Shown here: positions 44,136-51,745 of the stretch, piece after piece
Position numbering within the stretch: position 1 is the first letter of the stretch
How the letters are laid out: every line of letters starts with the position of its first letter
Assembly: GCA_003697105.1 (NCBI GenBank)
Contig: RFFQ01000005.1
Span: forward strand, 1 to 52,165
Reading direction: 5' to 3'
Source: Gemmatimonadota bacterium
Lineage (GTDB): Bacteria > 4572-55 > J002
Length of the DNA: 52,165 bases
Notes under the pieces: model-generated
Databases searched by the model: none
What the model saw: the letters and a program-made list of their open reading frames with translations, nothing else
Told to the model about the DNA's origin: nothing
Translations under genes and position numbers: made by a program

Positions 44136-44744
44136 CTATTCGGTATCCTCAGACGTAGCCTCTTCTTCGCTCGTTTCCTCCGCTTGTTTCATACCGCGCG
44201 GAATTACCACCGAAGCCAATGTAGTTTCAGGGTCTACCAGAATTTCAATCTCGTCACCCACATTCAAATCAGAGACAGACAGAACCGACCCTAAATCCAA
44301 ATGGGTAACATCAACATCAATATGCTCTGGGATTTGTGAGGGGAGACATCTAATATGGACCGTACGAAGTTGCTCCTCAAACACGCCTCCTTTTTTAATA
44401 CCAATAGGCGTTCCAATAAAATTGAGATTCACATCGATTTCAATCGGTTCGCCGAAATGAATATGGAGAAAGTCCAGGTGCAAGACCTCATGCGTTACGG
44501 GGTCATATTGGATATCCCGCACAACGCCTTTCAATTCTTCCTCAGACGATTCGACCTTGAAGTCAATTAGCGAGGCTTCATAATGATATTTGGTATTAAA
44601 CTCATGTGCATCGATATTAAGATGAATATTATCGTCGTGCGGTCCGTAAACCACCGCCGGAATAAATCCATCTCGACGTATTTTTCGAGCAGCACCTTTA
44701 CCAAACGCCGTTCGAGGTGTTGCACGAAGCGTGATCATAGCCAT
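44136..44744 (-). CDS. rplY: 50S ribosomal protein L25, general stress (Ctc/TL5) type
   Basis: Binds 5S rRNA. The 202-residue protein has the N-terminal L25 domain (RATPRTAFGKGAARKIRRDGFIPAVVYG, TKYHYEASLIDF, GVVRDIQYDPVTHEVLHLDF) and the C-terminal TL5 beta domain (VDVTHLDLGSVLSVSDL), then an acidic tail. This is the long form, unlike the short E. coli L25. The ATG has a GGAGG site about 12 bases upstream; a second ATG two codons later is also possible. Its place between prs and pth is conserved in many bacteria. Confidence 0.95.
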   Translation of the reverse strand: MAMITLRATPRTAFGKGAARKIRRDGFIPAVVYGPHDDNIHLNIDAHEFNTKYHYEASLIDFKVESSEEELKGVVRDIQYDPVTHEVLHLDFLHIHFGEPIEIDVNLNFIGTPIGIKKGGVFEEQLRTVHIRCLPSQIPEHIDVDVTHLDLGSVLSVSDLNVGDEIEILVDPETTLASVVIPRGMKQAEETSEEEATSEDTE

Positions 44745-44779
44745 AAGTAGGTATTTCCTCCTTCTGTACTGGACAAAAA

Positions 44780-45718
44780 TTATATATCTTCAAACATTTC
44801 ACTGATAGATCGTTCACCGTGGATGCGTTGGATCGCACCTCCCAGAACTTCTGCCACTGATAAGACGCGTATTTTGGCGGGTAAGTCCGCTTTGGGAGCA
44901 ATGGTGTTGGTCACCACGAGTTCTTTAATGGGCGAATTTTCAATCCGCTCGATGGCGTCTCCGGATAATAAGGCGTGAGTGCATCCGGCATAGACATCTT
45001 TTGCGCCATGCTCTTTCATGGTAGTTGCCGCCCGTACGAGCGTCCCTGCCGTGTCACAAATATCATCAAAAATAATGACATTTGAGCCTTCCACATTCCC
45101 GATAACGGTCAGCACTTCCGAGACATTGGCACGTGGGCGGTTTTTTTCAATAATCGCAATATCGCCCCCCAACCGTTTGGCAAATGCCCGCGCTAAGGTA
45201 GCACGACCTAAATCCGGGGCAACTATCGTTAAATTTTCCAATGCCAAGGATTGAAAGTAGGTTTTAAATACAGACGCGGCATAAAGGTGATCGACGGGAA
45301 TATCAAAAAAACCCTGAAGTTGGCTGGTATGCAAATCCATGGAAACGACCCGGTCGGCACCGGAGGAACCGATCAGATTCGCAACCAATTTAGCGGTGAT
45401 CGGTTCTCGTCCGCGGGACTTCCGGTCTTGCCGGGCATAACCAAAATAGGGAATAACCGCCGTAATGGAATGCGCCGATGCGCGGCGCATCGCATCAATC
45501 ACAATCAGCAGTTCGAGTAGATTCTCGGCAGGCGGATTGGTGGATTGAACGATAAAAACATTCGTCCCACGGATATTATCATGGATTCGCACGGAAATTT
45601 CGCCATCGGCAAAGTTTTTAACCTCCATATTGCCGAGGGGCATTCCGGTAAACGCACTAATTTCTTCTGCGAGGGCTAAATTAGAGCGCCCCGCAAATAA
45701 TTTAGGTGTACGTAACAT
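44780..45718 (-). CDS. prs: Ribose-phosphate pyrophosphokinase
   Basis: Makes PRPP from ribose 5-phosphate and ATP. 312 residues with FADGEISVRI, the ATP loop RGTNVFIVQSTNPPAENLLE, YFGYARQDRK, flexible-loop VAPDLGRATLARAFAKRLGG and the PRPP loop VIIFDDICDTAGTLV. Length and all motifs are normal for the bacterial class I enzyme. Preceded by spoVG with a gap of 15 bp. Confidence 0.97.
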   Translation of the reverse strand: MLRTPKLFAGRSNLALAEEISAFTGMPLGNMEVKNFADGEISVRIHDNIRGTNVFIVQSTNPPAENLLELLIVIDAMRRASAHSITAVIPYFGYARQDRKSRGREPITAKLVANLIGSSGADRVVSMDLHTSQLQGFFDIPVDHLYAASVFKTYFQSLALENLTIVAPDLGRATLARAFAKRLGGDIAIIEKNRPRANVSEVLTVIGNVEGSNVIIFDDICDTAGTLVRAATTMKEHGAKDVYAGCTHALLSGDAIERIENSPIKELVVTNTIAPKADLPAKIRVLSVAEVLGGAIQRIHGERSISEMFEDI

Positions 45719-45733
45719 AATCCTAAAGCCGGA

Positions 45734-46024
45734 TTAAAACGTGTAGTTGGGGCTTTCGCCCTCAAATGTGGCGTGATATTCTTCCAGAACTTTTGTTTCA
45801 ATATATTCCCGCATTTCGTTGGTAATGGGATGCGCAATGTCACGGTATTCTTTGCGGTCTCCCTCGCCCTCGACTTCGCGGCTTGGCATAGCAATGAAGA
45901 AACCATCGCGTCCTTCGATCACTTTCAACCCGCGTACCACAAAACAATCATCAAACGTGATATTAGCAAAAGCGCGAAGCCGGCCAGCTTCATGAAGCGA
46001 AATGCGTACTTCTGTAATTTCCAC
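45734..46024 (-). CDS. spoVG: SpoVG-family RNA/DNA-binding regulator
   Basis: 96 residues starting with GTG (EITEVRISLHEAGRLRAFANITFDDCFVVRGLKVIEG), followed by FIAMPSREVEGEGDRKEYRDIAHPIT and a C-terminal helix. These match the SpoVG family well. SpoVG binds nucleic acid and regulates diverse genes in Firmicutes, spirochaetes and others, and it also occurs in Gram-negative groups that do not form spores. Placement between ispE and prs is common in such genomes. Confidence 0.95.
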   Translation of the reverse strand: MEITEVRISLHEAGRLRAFANITFDDCFVVRGLKVIEGRDGFFIAMPSREVEGEGDRKEYRDIAHPITNEMREYIETKVLEEYHATFEGESPNYTF

Positions 46025-46049
46025 GATACACCCACCTTACCTTTAGTTG

Positions 46050-46925
46050 TTAATCGATTAACATTGATGCCGATGTCGGAATCGTTGTGGTTACATAAAA
46101 TCGAAAATCCGGGTAGCGCTCATGTAGTTGCGCTGCGGAAGCCTTTGCTACCGCCGGGTCCGAAAAAAGCCCAAAGAGGGAAGAACCACTGCCAGACATC
46201 GCCGCGCTTTCCGCCCCAGTTTCTAACAAAGCCGATTTCAACTCGGCGAGTATCGGGAAACTAGGAAAAACCAGATACTCAAAGTCATTATGCAAATGTT
46301 CCAGAATTTCGGGAAATTTGGTGACGAAGTTACCACGTTGCGATACATTTGTCAACGCTAATTTTATATTTTTATACGCCCATACCGTGGAAATCGTGAT
46401 TTGCGGGTCAATCAGAACCACCCATTTGTGAACCGGTTCCCGAACCACTTCGAGGCGGTCACCGATACCCTGCCCTATCATCGTCCCCCCAAATAGAAAA
46501 AAGGGAACATCAGCCCCCAAATTCCGCGCATAGGGGATTAAATCCTGCTTTTTCAGATTCAGACCCCATAATTCACTCAACGCCAGTAGAACCTTCGCGG
46601 CATTGGAACTGCCTCCCCCTAACCCCGAACCAATCGGAATATGCTTTTCCAACGCCAAGTGAACATGACCCCGCCCGCCATACATCTCACCCAGCAATTT
46701 CGCCGCTTTTACCACTAAATTTTGGTCATTACGCGGTAAATCCGGGTGGTCACACGTAAAATGAATTTGCAAATCCGCTTCCGGATGAATAATCTCAATG
46801 GTGAGCGTATCGTACAAATCAATTTCTTGAAAGACCGTAAACAGATTGTGATACCCATCCGGGCGTTGGTTTAAAATATACAAACAGAGATTAACTTTAG
46901 CATTCGTACGGTAACTTTTTTTCAT
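46050..46925 (-). CDS. ispE: 4-(cytidine-5-diphospho)-2-C-methyl-D-erythritol kinase
   Basis: The GHMP kinase of the non-mevalonate (MEP) isoprenoid route. 291 residues: substrate segment TNAKVNLCLYILNQRPDGYH, the ATP-binding IPIGSGLGGGSSNAAKVL, the acidic LGADVPFFLFGGTMIGQG and the C-terminal AAMSGSGSSLFG. It agrees with idi, the polyprenyl synthase and ubiA in showing an MEP-based isoprenoid pathway. Its ATG overlaps the stop of the PilB-like gene (ATGA). Confidence 0.96.
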   Translation of the reverse strand: MKKSYRTNAKVNLCLYILNQRPDGYHNLFTVFQEIDLYDTLTIEIIHPEADLQIHFTCDHPDLPRNDQNLVVKAAKLLGEMYGGRGHVHLALEKHIPIGSGLGGGSSNAAKVLLALSELWGLNLKKQDLIPYARNLGADVPFFLFGGTMIGQGIGDRLEVVREPVHKWVVLIDPQITISTVWAYKNIKLALTNVSQRGNFVTKFPEILEHLHNDFEYLVFPSFPILAELKSALLETGAESAAMSGSGSSLFGLFSDPAVAKASAAQLHERYPDFRFYVTTTIPTSASMLID

Positions 46926-48637
46926 CGTAATGCCAACATATCCTCATAAGAAATGAATCCTTGCGCCGTTTTATTCAGAGCATCCACTTGAAGGGGTACC
47001 ATTCCATGACCTAGCGCAAAATTTTTAACATCCTGAATTGGTTTCTGTCCGGCAACTAACTCACTGATTTTTTTATCAAAATGTAAGAGTTCATACACGA
47101 CAATATGCCCAATATAGCCTGTATTTTTACATTCATCACAGCCTCGGGGCTTAAAAAATTCCGGTTTTTCGATATTTAGCACGGTGCGGGCATGCTCAAC
47201 CAGACGAGGCGGTACTTTGGAATCGGGGTCTTTGCAGTGCTCACACAAGCGCGGGATCAGCCGTTGCGCCAAAATACCATTCACGGAATTGGCAATCAAA
47301 TAAGCTGAAATGCCCATATCCAAAAAGCGAACCAGTGCGCCAAACGCATCCGGGGCATGAACTCGAGCTATTGTCTTCATCTTCCCCATGGAGGCATCCA
47401 TTGTCAACCGGTAACTTTCTGGAGAAGAAATATCGGAAAGATAGAGAACATCGGGGTTTTGTTTGATAATCGCCCGTAAATCCGTTACTGGGTCTGCATG
47501 CGGCTGTTGGATGGTTTGAACCACGCCATCCAACTCATCGCGCAGGGATTCCTCGTAACTGAAAATGATTCGACCCGAGGAGGCAAGCGTGGACAATGTC
47601 GCATATACCGTTGTGGTCTTGCCATGATGATACGGTCCTGTGATAACAATGTACCCTCGTGGCTGATTCAAAATCATTTTATACGTTGACAAAATATGTT
47701 CGGGGATGCCCATATTCTCCAGATTGGGAATAACAGCGGTTGTCTTCCGTAAATGGAGTACCATCCGCTCACCATGATAGGTCATATAGGTGGAAACAGA
47801 AACGGAACATTGCGTCTGCAGGTCATCTAAACGAATCTGGAAAAAACCATCCTGTGGCTCTTTTTTGGTAAGCGTGTTGATATTGGCTAAGATTTTAATC
47901 TTATTGATTAAACCTCGCTCCAACCGTTTGGCAATTTTGGTATAGCTATAGACTTTTTCATCGATGCGAATCCGAATATGCACGACATCCCGGCGAGGTT
48001 CAATATGGATATGGGACGCATTGCGGAACGCGGCATCTGCCAGCATCTGTTTAATCAGTTGATCCAGTGCAATTTCATCTTTACCCAATACCTTTTCGGG
48101 GATACGGGTTTGCTCATCCTCGCCGTAACTGATGATCTCCAATTGTTCCGGGTTCACCACCGACGCACTCCCCACATCACTGATCGGCGCATTGGGACCG
48201 CTAAACATCTTGCCATAGTATTTGTCAATAGCCGCCGCAATTTGGGTATCCGCCGCCAAAACCGGGGTGACCACTTTATACCCTGTCAAAAAGGTCGTCT
48301 GATCAAGGGCATCATAATTGGTGGGGTCTGCCAGAGCCACCACCAAGCGCTTATCTTTCGCCTGAATCGCAATCAGGTTGTTCTCCCGGGCGAATGCCTC
48401 TGGAATAACCCGCACCGTTGCCGGATTCAGATTCAACTTTTCCAAATTCACGGATTTGATATTGAGTCGTTGGGAAAGAAATTCCAACAACTTATCGGTG
48501 GTGATAAATTTCAACCGGACTAAGATCGCCCCCAACCGCTCGTTGGTCTGTTTTTGTTCCAATAGCGCGCGGTCCAGTTCCCGTTCTGTAATGAGTCCAG
48601 CAGAAACCAGCAAGCTACCTAACCGTTTTTGTGCCAT
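46922..48637 (-). CDS. Divergent GspE/PilB-type ATPase
   Basis: 571 residues. The N-terminal MshEN-like domain (LGSLLVSAGLITERELDRALLEQ, LKFITTDKLLEFLSQRLNI) is typical of type IV pilus and type II secretion ATPases. The core keeps the order of the family but with altered key residues. Walker A is GPYHHGKTTT (G339-K340-T341), not GPTGSGKTTT. The Asp box reads EESLRDE. The Walker B region is VLYLSDISSPE, with Asp402 where GEIRD supplies Glu. The His box is TIARVHAPDA. The C-terminal zinc-finger motif (CEHC and CDEC) and GYIGHIVVYELL are normal. ATP binding may be weakened. It leads the ispE-spoVG-prs operon. Confidence 0.85.
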   Translation of the reverse strand: MAQKRLGSLLVSAGLITERELDRALLEQKQTNERLGAILVRLKFITTDKLLEFLSQRLNIKSVNLEKLNLNPATVRVIPEAFARENNLIAIQAKDKRLVVALADPTNYDALDQTTFLTGYKVVTPVLAADTQIAAAIDKYYGKMFSGPNAPISDVGSASVVNPEQLEIISYGEDEQTRIPEKVLGKDEIALDQLIKQMLADAAFRNASHIHIEPRRDVVHIRIRIDEKVYSYTKIAKRLERGLINKIKILANINTLTKKEPQDGFFQIRLDDLQTQCSVSVSTYMTYHGERMVLHLRKTTAVIPNLENMGIPEHILSTYKMILNQPRGYIVITGPYHHGKTTTVYATLSTLASSGRIIFSYEESLRDELDGVVQTIQQPHADPVTDLRAIIKQNPDVLYLSDISSPESYRLTMDASMGKMKTIARVHAPDAFGALVRFLDMGISAYLIANSVNGILAQRLIPRLCEHCKDPDSKVPPRLVEHARTVLNIEKPEFFKPRGCDECKNTGYIGHIVVYELLHFDKKISELVAGQKPIQDVKNFALGHGMVPLQVDALNKTAQGFISYEDMLALR

Positions 48638-48685
48638 TATTCTTAAAATTCCATTTGATAGATTGCGCTGAATTTAATTCGCCAC

Positions 48686-48714
48686 ATTTTAGTCAATTTT
48701 TAAGGGTTTGTCAA
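48686..48714 (-). promoter_or_regulatory. Predicted promoter of the PilB-like gene and ispE-to-ssb operon
   Basis: On the minus strand, a perfect TTGACA, 17 bp, then TAAAAT (five of six). The strongest promoter match in the window; the leader would be about 40 bases. Confidence 0.7.
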
Positions 48715-48735
48715 AGGGTTTCTGGGCTAAAACTC

Positions 48736-48764
48736 TTGACAGCCACCTGAGAATGATATAGAGT
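48736..48764 (+). promoter_or_regulatory. Predicted promoter of the SucD-like gene
   Basis: TTGACA with TAGAGT at 17 bp, or TATAGA at 15 bp. Divergent from the PilB-like promoter, 22 bp away. Confidence 0.5.
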
Positions 48765-48840
48765 ACCAGACCATTAAGGCGATTTTCAGCGAAACACCGA
48801 ATCGGTTCTCATACATTTAACTTCAGGAGTAGGGCATTTT

Positions 48841-49740
48841 ATGGCAATTTTAATTGATGAATCCAAAACGGTTCTCGTGCAAGGAATTACTGGACGAGAA
48901 GGCATGACCCGTGCCAAGTTGATGATGAATTATGGGACAAATGTCGTTGCCGGCTGTACACCGGGCAAAGGCGGTCAAATAGTGCTCGACAAAATTCCGG
49001 TATATGATACCGTGCAAGAAGCTACCGAACATCACGGTAAAATTGACATCAGTGTGATTTTTGTACCGGCGCCCTTGGTCAAAAATGCGGCATTGGAGGC
49101 AATTTATGCCGGCATTCAGTTGGTGGTTATCGTTCCGGATCGGGTGCCAATATACGACGTACTGGAAATCAGCCGCACAGCGAAAAAGTTCGGAGCCAAC
49201 TTTGTCGGTCCCAACACGCTGGGTTTGCTCAGCCCGGGCAAAGGAGTGCTCGGCATGATGGGCGGTCGTGCGGAAAGTGCCCGCAAGTGGTTCAAAGCGG
49301 GCAACGTCGGTGTGACCTCACGGAGTGGTGGAATGACCAGTTCGATGGCGTATTACCTCAGCCAAAATGGTATCGGGCTATCCACCATAGTCCATGTGGG
49401 CGGGGATGCCGTGGTGGGAATGCCCCACCCCAAAATCGTCGAACAGTTTGAACACGACCCCCAAACCGAAGCAGTTGTGATGTTCGGGGAAATTGGCACG
49501 TCCCAAGAAGAAACCGTTGCCGACCTCATCGAACAAGGTAAATTCACAAAACCGTTGGTCGCTTACATTGGTGGTAAAGCCGCTAAAGAAGGCACCCGTT
49601 TTTCCCATGCTGGAGCCATTGTCGAAGGTAACCGCGGTACACACGCCGGAAAAGTCGCCCGGTTGCGCGAAGTCGGCGCGATTGTGGTAGATTCCTTCGC
49701 CGATATACCCGCTGCCACTAAATCTGTTTTGAGCAGATGA
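48841..49740 (+). CDS. CoA-ligase alpha subunit, SucD / ATP-citrate-lyase-like
   Basis: 299 residues of the succinyl-CoA synthetase alpha fold: CoA-binding VLVQGITGREGMTRAKLMM, GCTPGKGGQ, the loop GPNTLGLLSPG, SRSGGMTSS, GGDAVVGMP, FGEIGTSQEE, KPLVAYIGGKAA and the phosphohistidine motif FSHAGAI. Compared with ordinary SucD, the forms SRSGGM (not SRSGTL) and GKFTKPLVAY resemble ATP-citrate lyase and citryl-CoA synthetase small subunit. The gene next to it codes for a citryl-CoA-lyase-like protein, supporting a citrate-to-citryl-CoA role. A beta (ATP-grasp) subunit is needed and is not in this window. Confidence 0.85.
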   Translation: MAILIDESKTVLVQGITGREGMTRAKLMMNYGTNVVAGCTPGKGGQIVLDKIPVYDTVQEATEHHGKIDISVIFVPAPLVKNAALEAIYAGIQLVVIVPDRVPIYDVLEISRTAKKFGANFVGPNTLGLLSPGKGVLGMMGGRAESARKWFKAGNVGVTSRSGGMTSSMAYYLSQNGIGLSTIVHVGGDAVVGMPHPKIVEQFEHDPQTEAVVMFGEIGTSQEETVADLIEQGKFTKPLVAYIGGKAAKEGTRFSHAGAIVEGNRGTHAGKVARLREVGAIVVDSFADIPAATKSVLSR

Positions 49741-49792
49741 GTTTTGCGAGTTGGGGAGTTTGATGAGTTTTACGAGTTGGGGAGTTGGGGAG
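49739..49792 (+). repeat. Second, shorter GAGTT array
   Basis: Six or more units of the same words as in the array after gdhA, beginning inside the stop codon of the SucD-like gene and running 54 bp. A further short run resembling TAACTG words follows at about 49800-49825. Confidence 0.8.
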
Positions 49793-49843
49793 GTGCTCAC
49801 TGGTAACTGTAAACTACTAACTGCATTAAAATGAGGTCTTAAA

Positions 49844-50617
49844 ATGGTAGATACATGGAAAACAGAAATTACAAATATTAAACCTAATAAAGTGATGCTA
49901 CGTGGCTATCCCATCGACCAGTTGATGGGCAACATCTCCTACGCACAAGGCGTTTATCTGGCATTAAAAGGTGAATTACCCACCGAAAATGTGGGTAAAC
50001 TAATAGACGCAATACTCGTATCCTCCATCGATCATGGGGTGACGCCACCCTCGGCAATGGCAGCCATGATCGCCGCCTCCACCGGAGCGGCACTGAACAG
50101 CGCCCTTGCCGCCGGAATTTTATCCATTAACCGCTTTCACGGCGGCGCAATTGAAGATTGTATGCGGGCAATTCTGGAAGTCAAAGCCTACAAAGAGGAA
50201 CAGCAGTGTGATGATGCCACTGCCGCTACGGCAATCGTAGCTAATTATCGCGCTAAAAAAGTACGGATTGCCGGCTTCGGACATCGAATTCATACCGAAG
50301 ACCCACGCACGATTAAACTATTTCGATTGGCAGACGAATTAAACCTTGCGGGAGAATTTGTGGAATTGGGAAAGGCGCTGGAAGCCGCGATTAGTGAATC
50401 TCTGGGCAAAAAATTACCGATGAACGTAGATGGCGCTATCGCCGCCCTGCTCTGTGAATTGGATTTTGAACCTGATCTGGCAAACGCCTTCTTTATCATG
50501 GCACGGGTGCCCGGCTTAGTGGCGCACATCCGTGAAGAACAGACCCGGCAAAAACCGATGCGGCGTATCGACCCCAATAATTGGGAGTACGATGGTGCGG
50601 AAGAGCGTTTTTTGTAA
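49844..50617 (+). CDS. Citryl-CoA-lyase-like (short citrate synthase family)
   Basis: 257 residues, much shorter than citrate synthase (about 420) and matching the size of citryl-CoA lyase from Hydrogenobacter. The citrate synthase active-site residues are kept: His in SINRFHGGAIEDC, His in IAGFGHRIHTEDPRT, Asp in LPMNVDGAIA, plus Arg in AHIREEQTRQKPMRRI. It probably splits citryl-CoA to acetyl-CoA and oxaloacetate, or runs the reverse. The upstream SucD-like gene would make the thioester. A GAGGT site lies seven bases before the ATG. Citrate versus a related acid as substrate is not proven. Confidence 0.82.
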   Translation: MVDTWKTEITNIKPNKVMLRGYPIDQLMGNISYAQGVYLALKGELPTENVGKLIDAILVSSIDHGVTPPSAMAAMIAASTGAALNSALAAGILSINRFHGGAIEDCMRAILEVKAYKEEQQCDDATAATAIVANYRAKKVRIAGFGHRIHTEDPRTIKLFRLADELNLAGEFVELGKALEAAISESLGKKLPMNVDGAIAALLCELDFEPDLANAFFIMARVPGLVAHIREEQTRQKPMRRIDPNNWEYDGAEERFL

Positions 50618-50841
50618 AAAGGCGGCGCTAAATGGGTTTTCCTCATTTGTTTACCCGAATCTTAACGCGGGTCATAAACATAAAGCCCGGGCCAGCATCC
50701 GCTCCGCAATATGTCGCTGTTTATAGCCAGTGTGGGGGATGATAGCGCAACCGGATAATCCAGTTGTAAAGTTTTTTAGTACACAATACAATAACATAAG
50801 CCATAACAATACGCAACCGCAAGAAACCGCGTTTCCATATG

Positions 50842-50869
50842 CCACCGCCTATCCGTTGACAGGCGGTGG
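50842..50869. terminator. Hairpin in the 263-bp gap after the lyase gene
   Basis: A nine-bp stem (CCACCGCCT with AGGCGGTGG) encloses a 10-base loop, without a T run. It may help terminate the convergent TPR gene on the minus strand. The rest of the gap (50618-50880) shows no gene and no tRNA. Confidence 0.45.
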
Positions 50870-50880
50870 TTATCCGTCCT

Positions 50881-51384
50881 TCATTCATCCTCTTTGGACA
50901 TCATCTTCATAAATTCCTTGATCAGTCCCTCGATTAAGCCCTTTAAGCCTTGATTGAGGTCGGGATCAAGTTCTATCGCACGGTTAAAATCAGCCAGTGC
51001 TTTGGTATAATTTTCTTGTGCGGCATACACTGTACCTCGCCCAACATATGCCTGTGCCTTATCCGGGTTGACCTCAATCGCCTGACCAAAACTTGCCAGC
51101 GCCGCTTCATACTGTTGCAGTGCCAACCGGGTGAAGCCTTGCTCCTGGTAAGGCAGCACCTGGCGGGGGTCAAGCGTGATCGCCTGCTGATAATCGGTAA
51201 GTGCCGCCTCAAAATTCTGCATTTGCCGGTGGGTATTACCGCGATGGGTGTATGCCAGCGCATGATTGGGATCAAGTGCGATCACCTGCGAAAAGTACCT
51301 GACCGCTTGCGCATAATCTTGCCGATTAAAAGCGGCTTTCCCCTGCTGAAAATAATATTGAATGGTGTCCAGCCGATCTTCCAT
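50881..51384 (-). CDS. TPR-repeat protein, cytoplasmic
   Basis: 167 residues with four or more tetratricopeptide repeats, each having the standard W/A-x-x-x-G-x-x-x-A pattern (for example AYTHRGNTHRQMQNFEAALTD, AYVGRGTVYAAQENYTKALA), and a helical tail ending MKMMSKEDE. No signal peptide. The start is uncertain: the ATG at 51384 begins the helical part, while an upstream ATG at 51465 would add 27 Arg/Ser-rich residues with no family support. Function is unknown; TPRs mediate protein contacts. Confidence 0.7.
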   Translation of the reverse strand: MEDRLDTIQYYFQQGKAAFNRQDYAQAVRYFSQVIALDPNHALAYTHRGNTHRQMQNFEAALTDYQQAITLDPRQVLPYQEQGFTRLALQQYEAALASFGQAIEVNPDKAQAYVGRGTVYAAQENYTKALADFNRAIELDPDLNQGLKGLIEGLIKEFMKMMSKEDE

Positions 51385-51546
51385 GCGTTCTATGAATTGA
51401 GTGGAAATCCGTTGACGGGGTCGACCCGCCCTACTACTTGGACGAAAGACCAAACCCCTTTCCATTTGGTAACTAAATCCATCTACAATGAGTGTAGGAT
51501 ACGTGGTTTCAAGAGTAAGATCAAGGGCAAAATCGGGGGAGAATTA

Positions 51547-51575
51547 TTGACACCCTCACCGAGGAATATTATGTT
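51547..51575 (+). promoter_or_regulatory. Predicted promoter of the epimerase-like fragment
   Basis: A perfect TTGACA and TATGTT separated by 17 bp, about 30 bases before the ATG, which also has a GGGGAG ribosome binding site. The gene it served is broken. Confidence 0.6.
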
Positions 51576-51604
51576 AGCATCATATCTTGTGCGGGGAGTG
51601 TTTT

Positions 51605-51745
51605 ATGTCAAAAGAACTGCATGTTGTTTTTGGGACGGGTTCGGTAGGATGTTGGATTGCGCGTGCTTTACGAAAGATGGGATACAATGTGCGTGCGGTA
51701 AATCGTAGCGGTAAACGCCCTGTCCTGATGCCGGTAGAAGTGGAT
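51605..51745 (+). pseudogene. N-terminal fragment of an NAD-dependent epimerase-like gene
   Basis: The first 45 or so residues from the ATG (SKELHVVFGTGSVGCWIARAL, then MGYNVRAVNRSGKRP) form the beta-alpha-beta NAD(P) motif, GxGxxG being GTGSVG, as in epimerase and dehydratase families. At about residue 46-48 the sequence becomes transposase-like in the same frame. The gene has lost the other 80 percent or more of its length. Promoter and ribosome binding site look intact, so a short chimeric peptide might still be made. Confidence 0.65.

Noticed and set aside
47978-48523. 181-residue open frame on the plus strand
   Set aside because: Antisense to the PilB-like gene, whose motifs and codon pattern are convincing; no recognisable domain.
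48841-50617. Plain TCA-cycle sucD followed by citrate synthase
   Set aside because: The second protein is about 160 residues shorter than citrate synthase, and the first carries SRSGGM rather than SRSGTL; the citryl-CoA reading is preferred.
50618-50880. RNA gene in the long gap after the lyase gene
   Set aside because: I see one hairpin but no tRNA cloverleaf or known RNA pattern; called only as a possible terminator.
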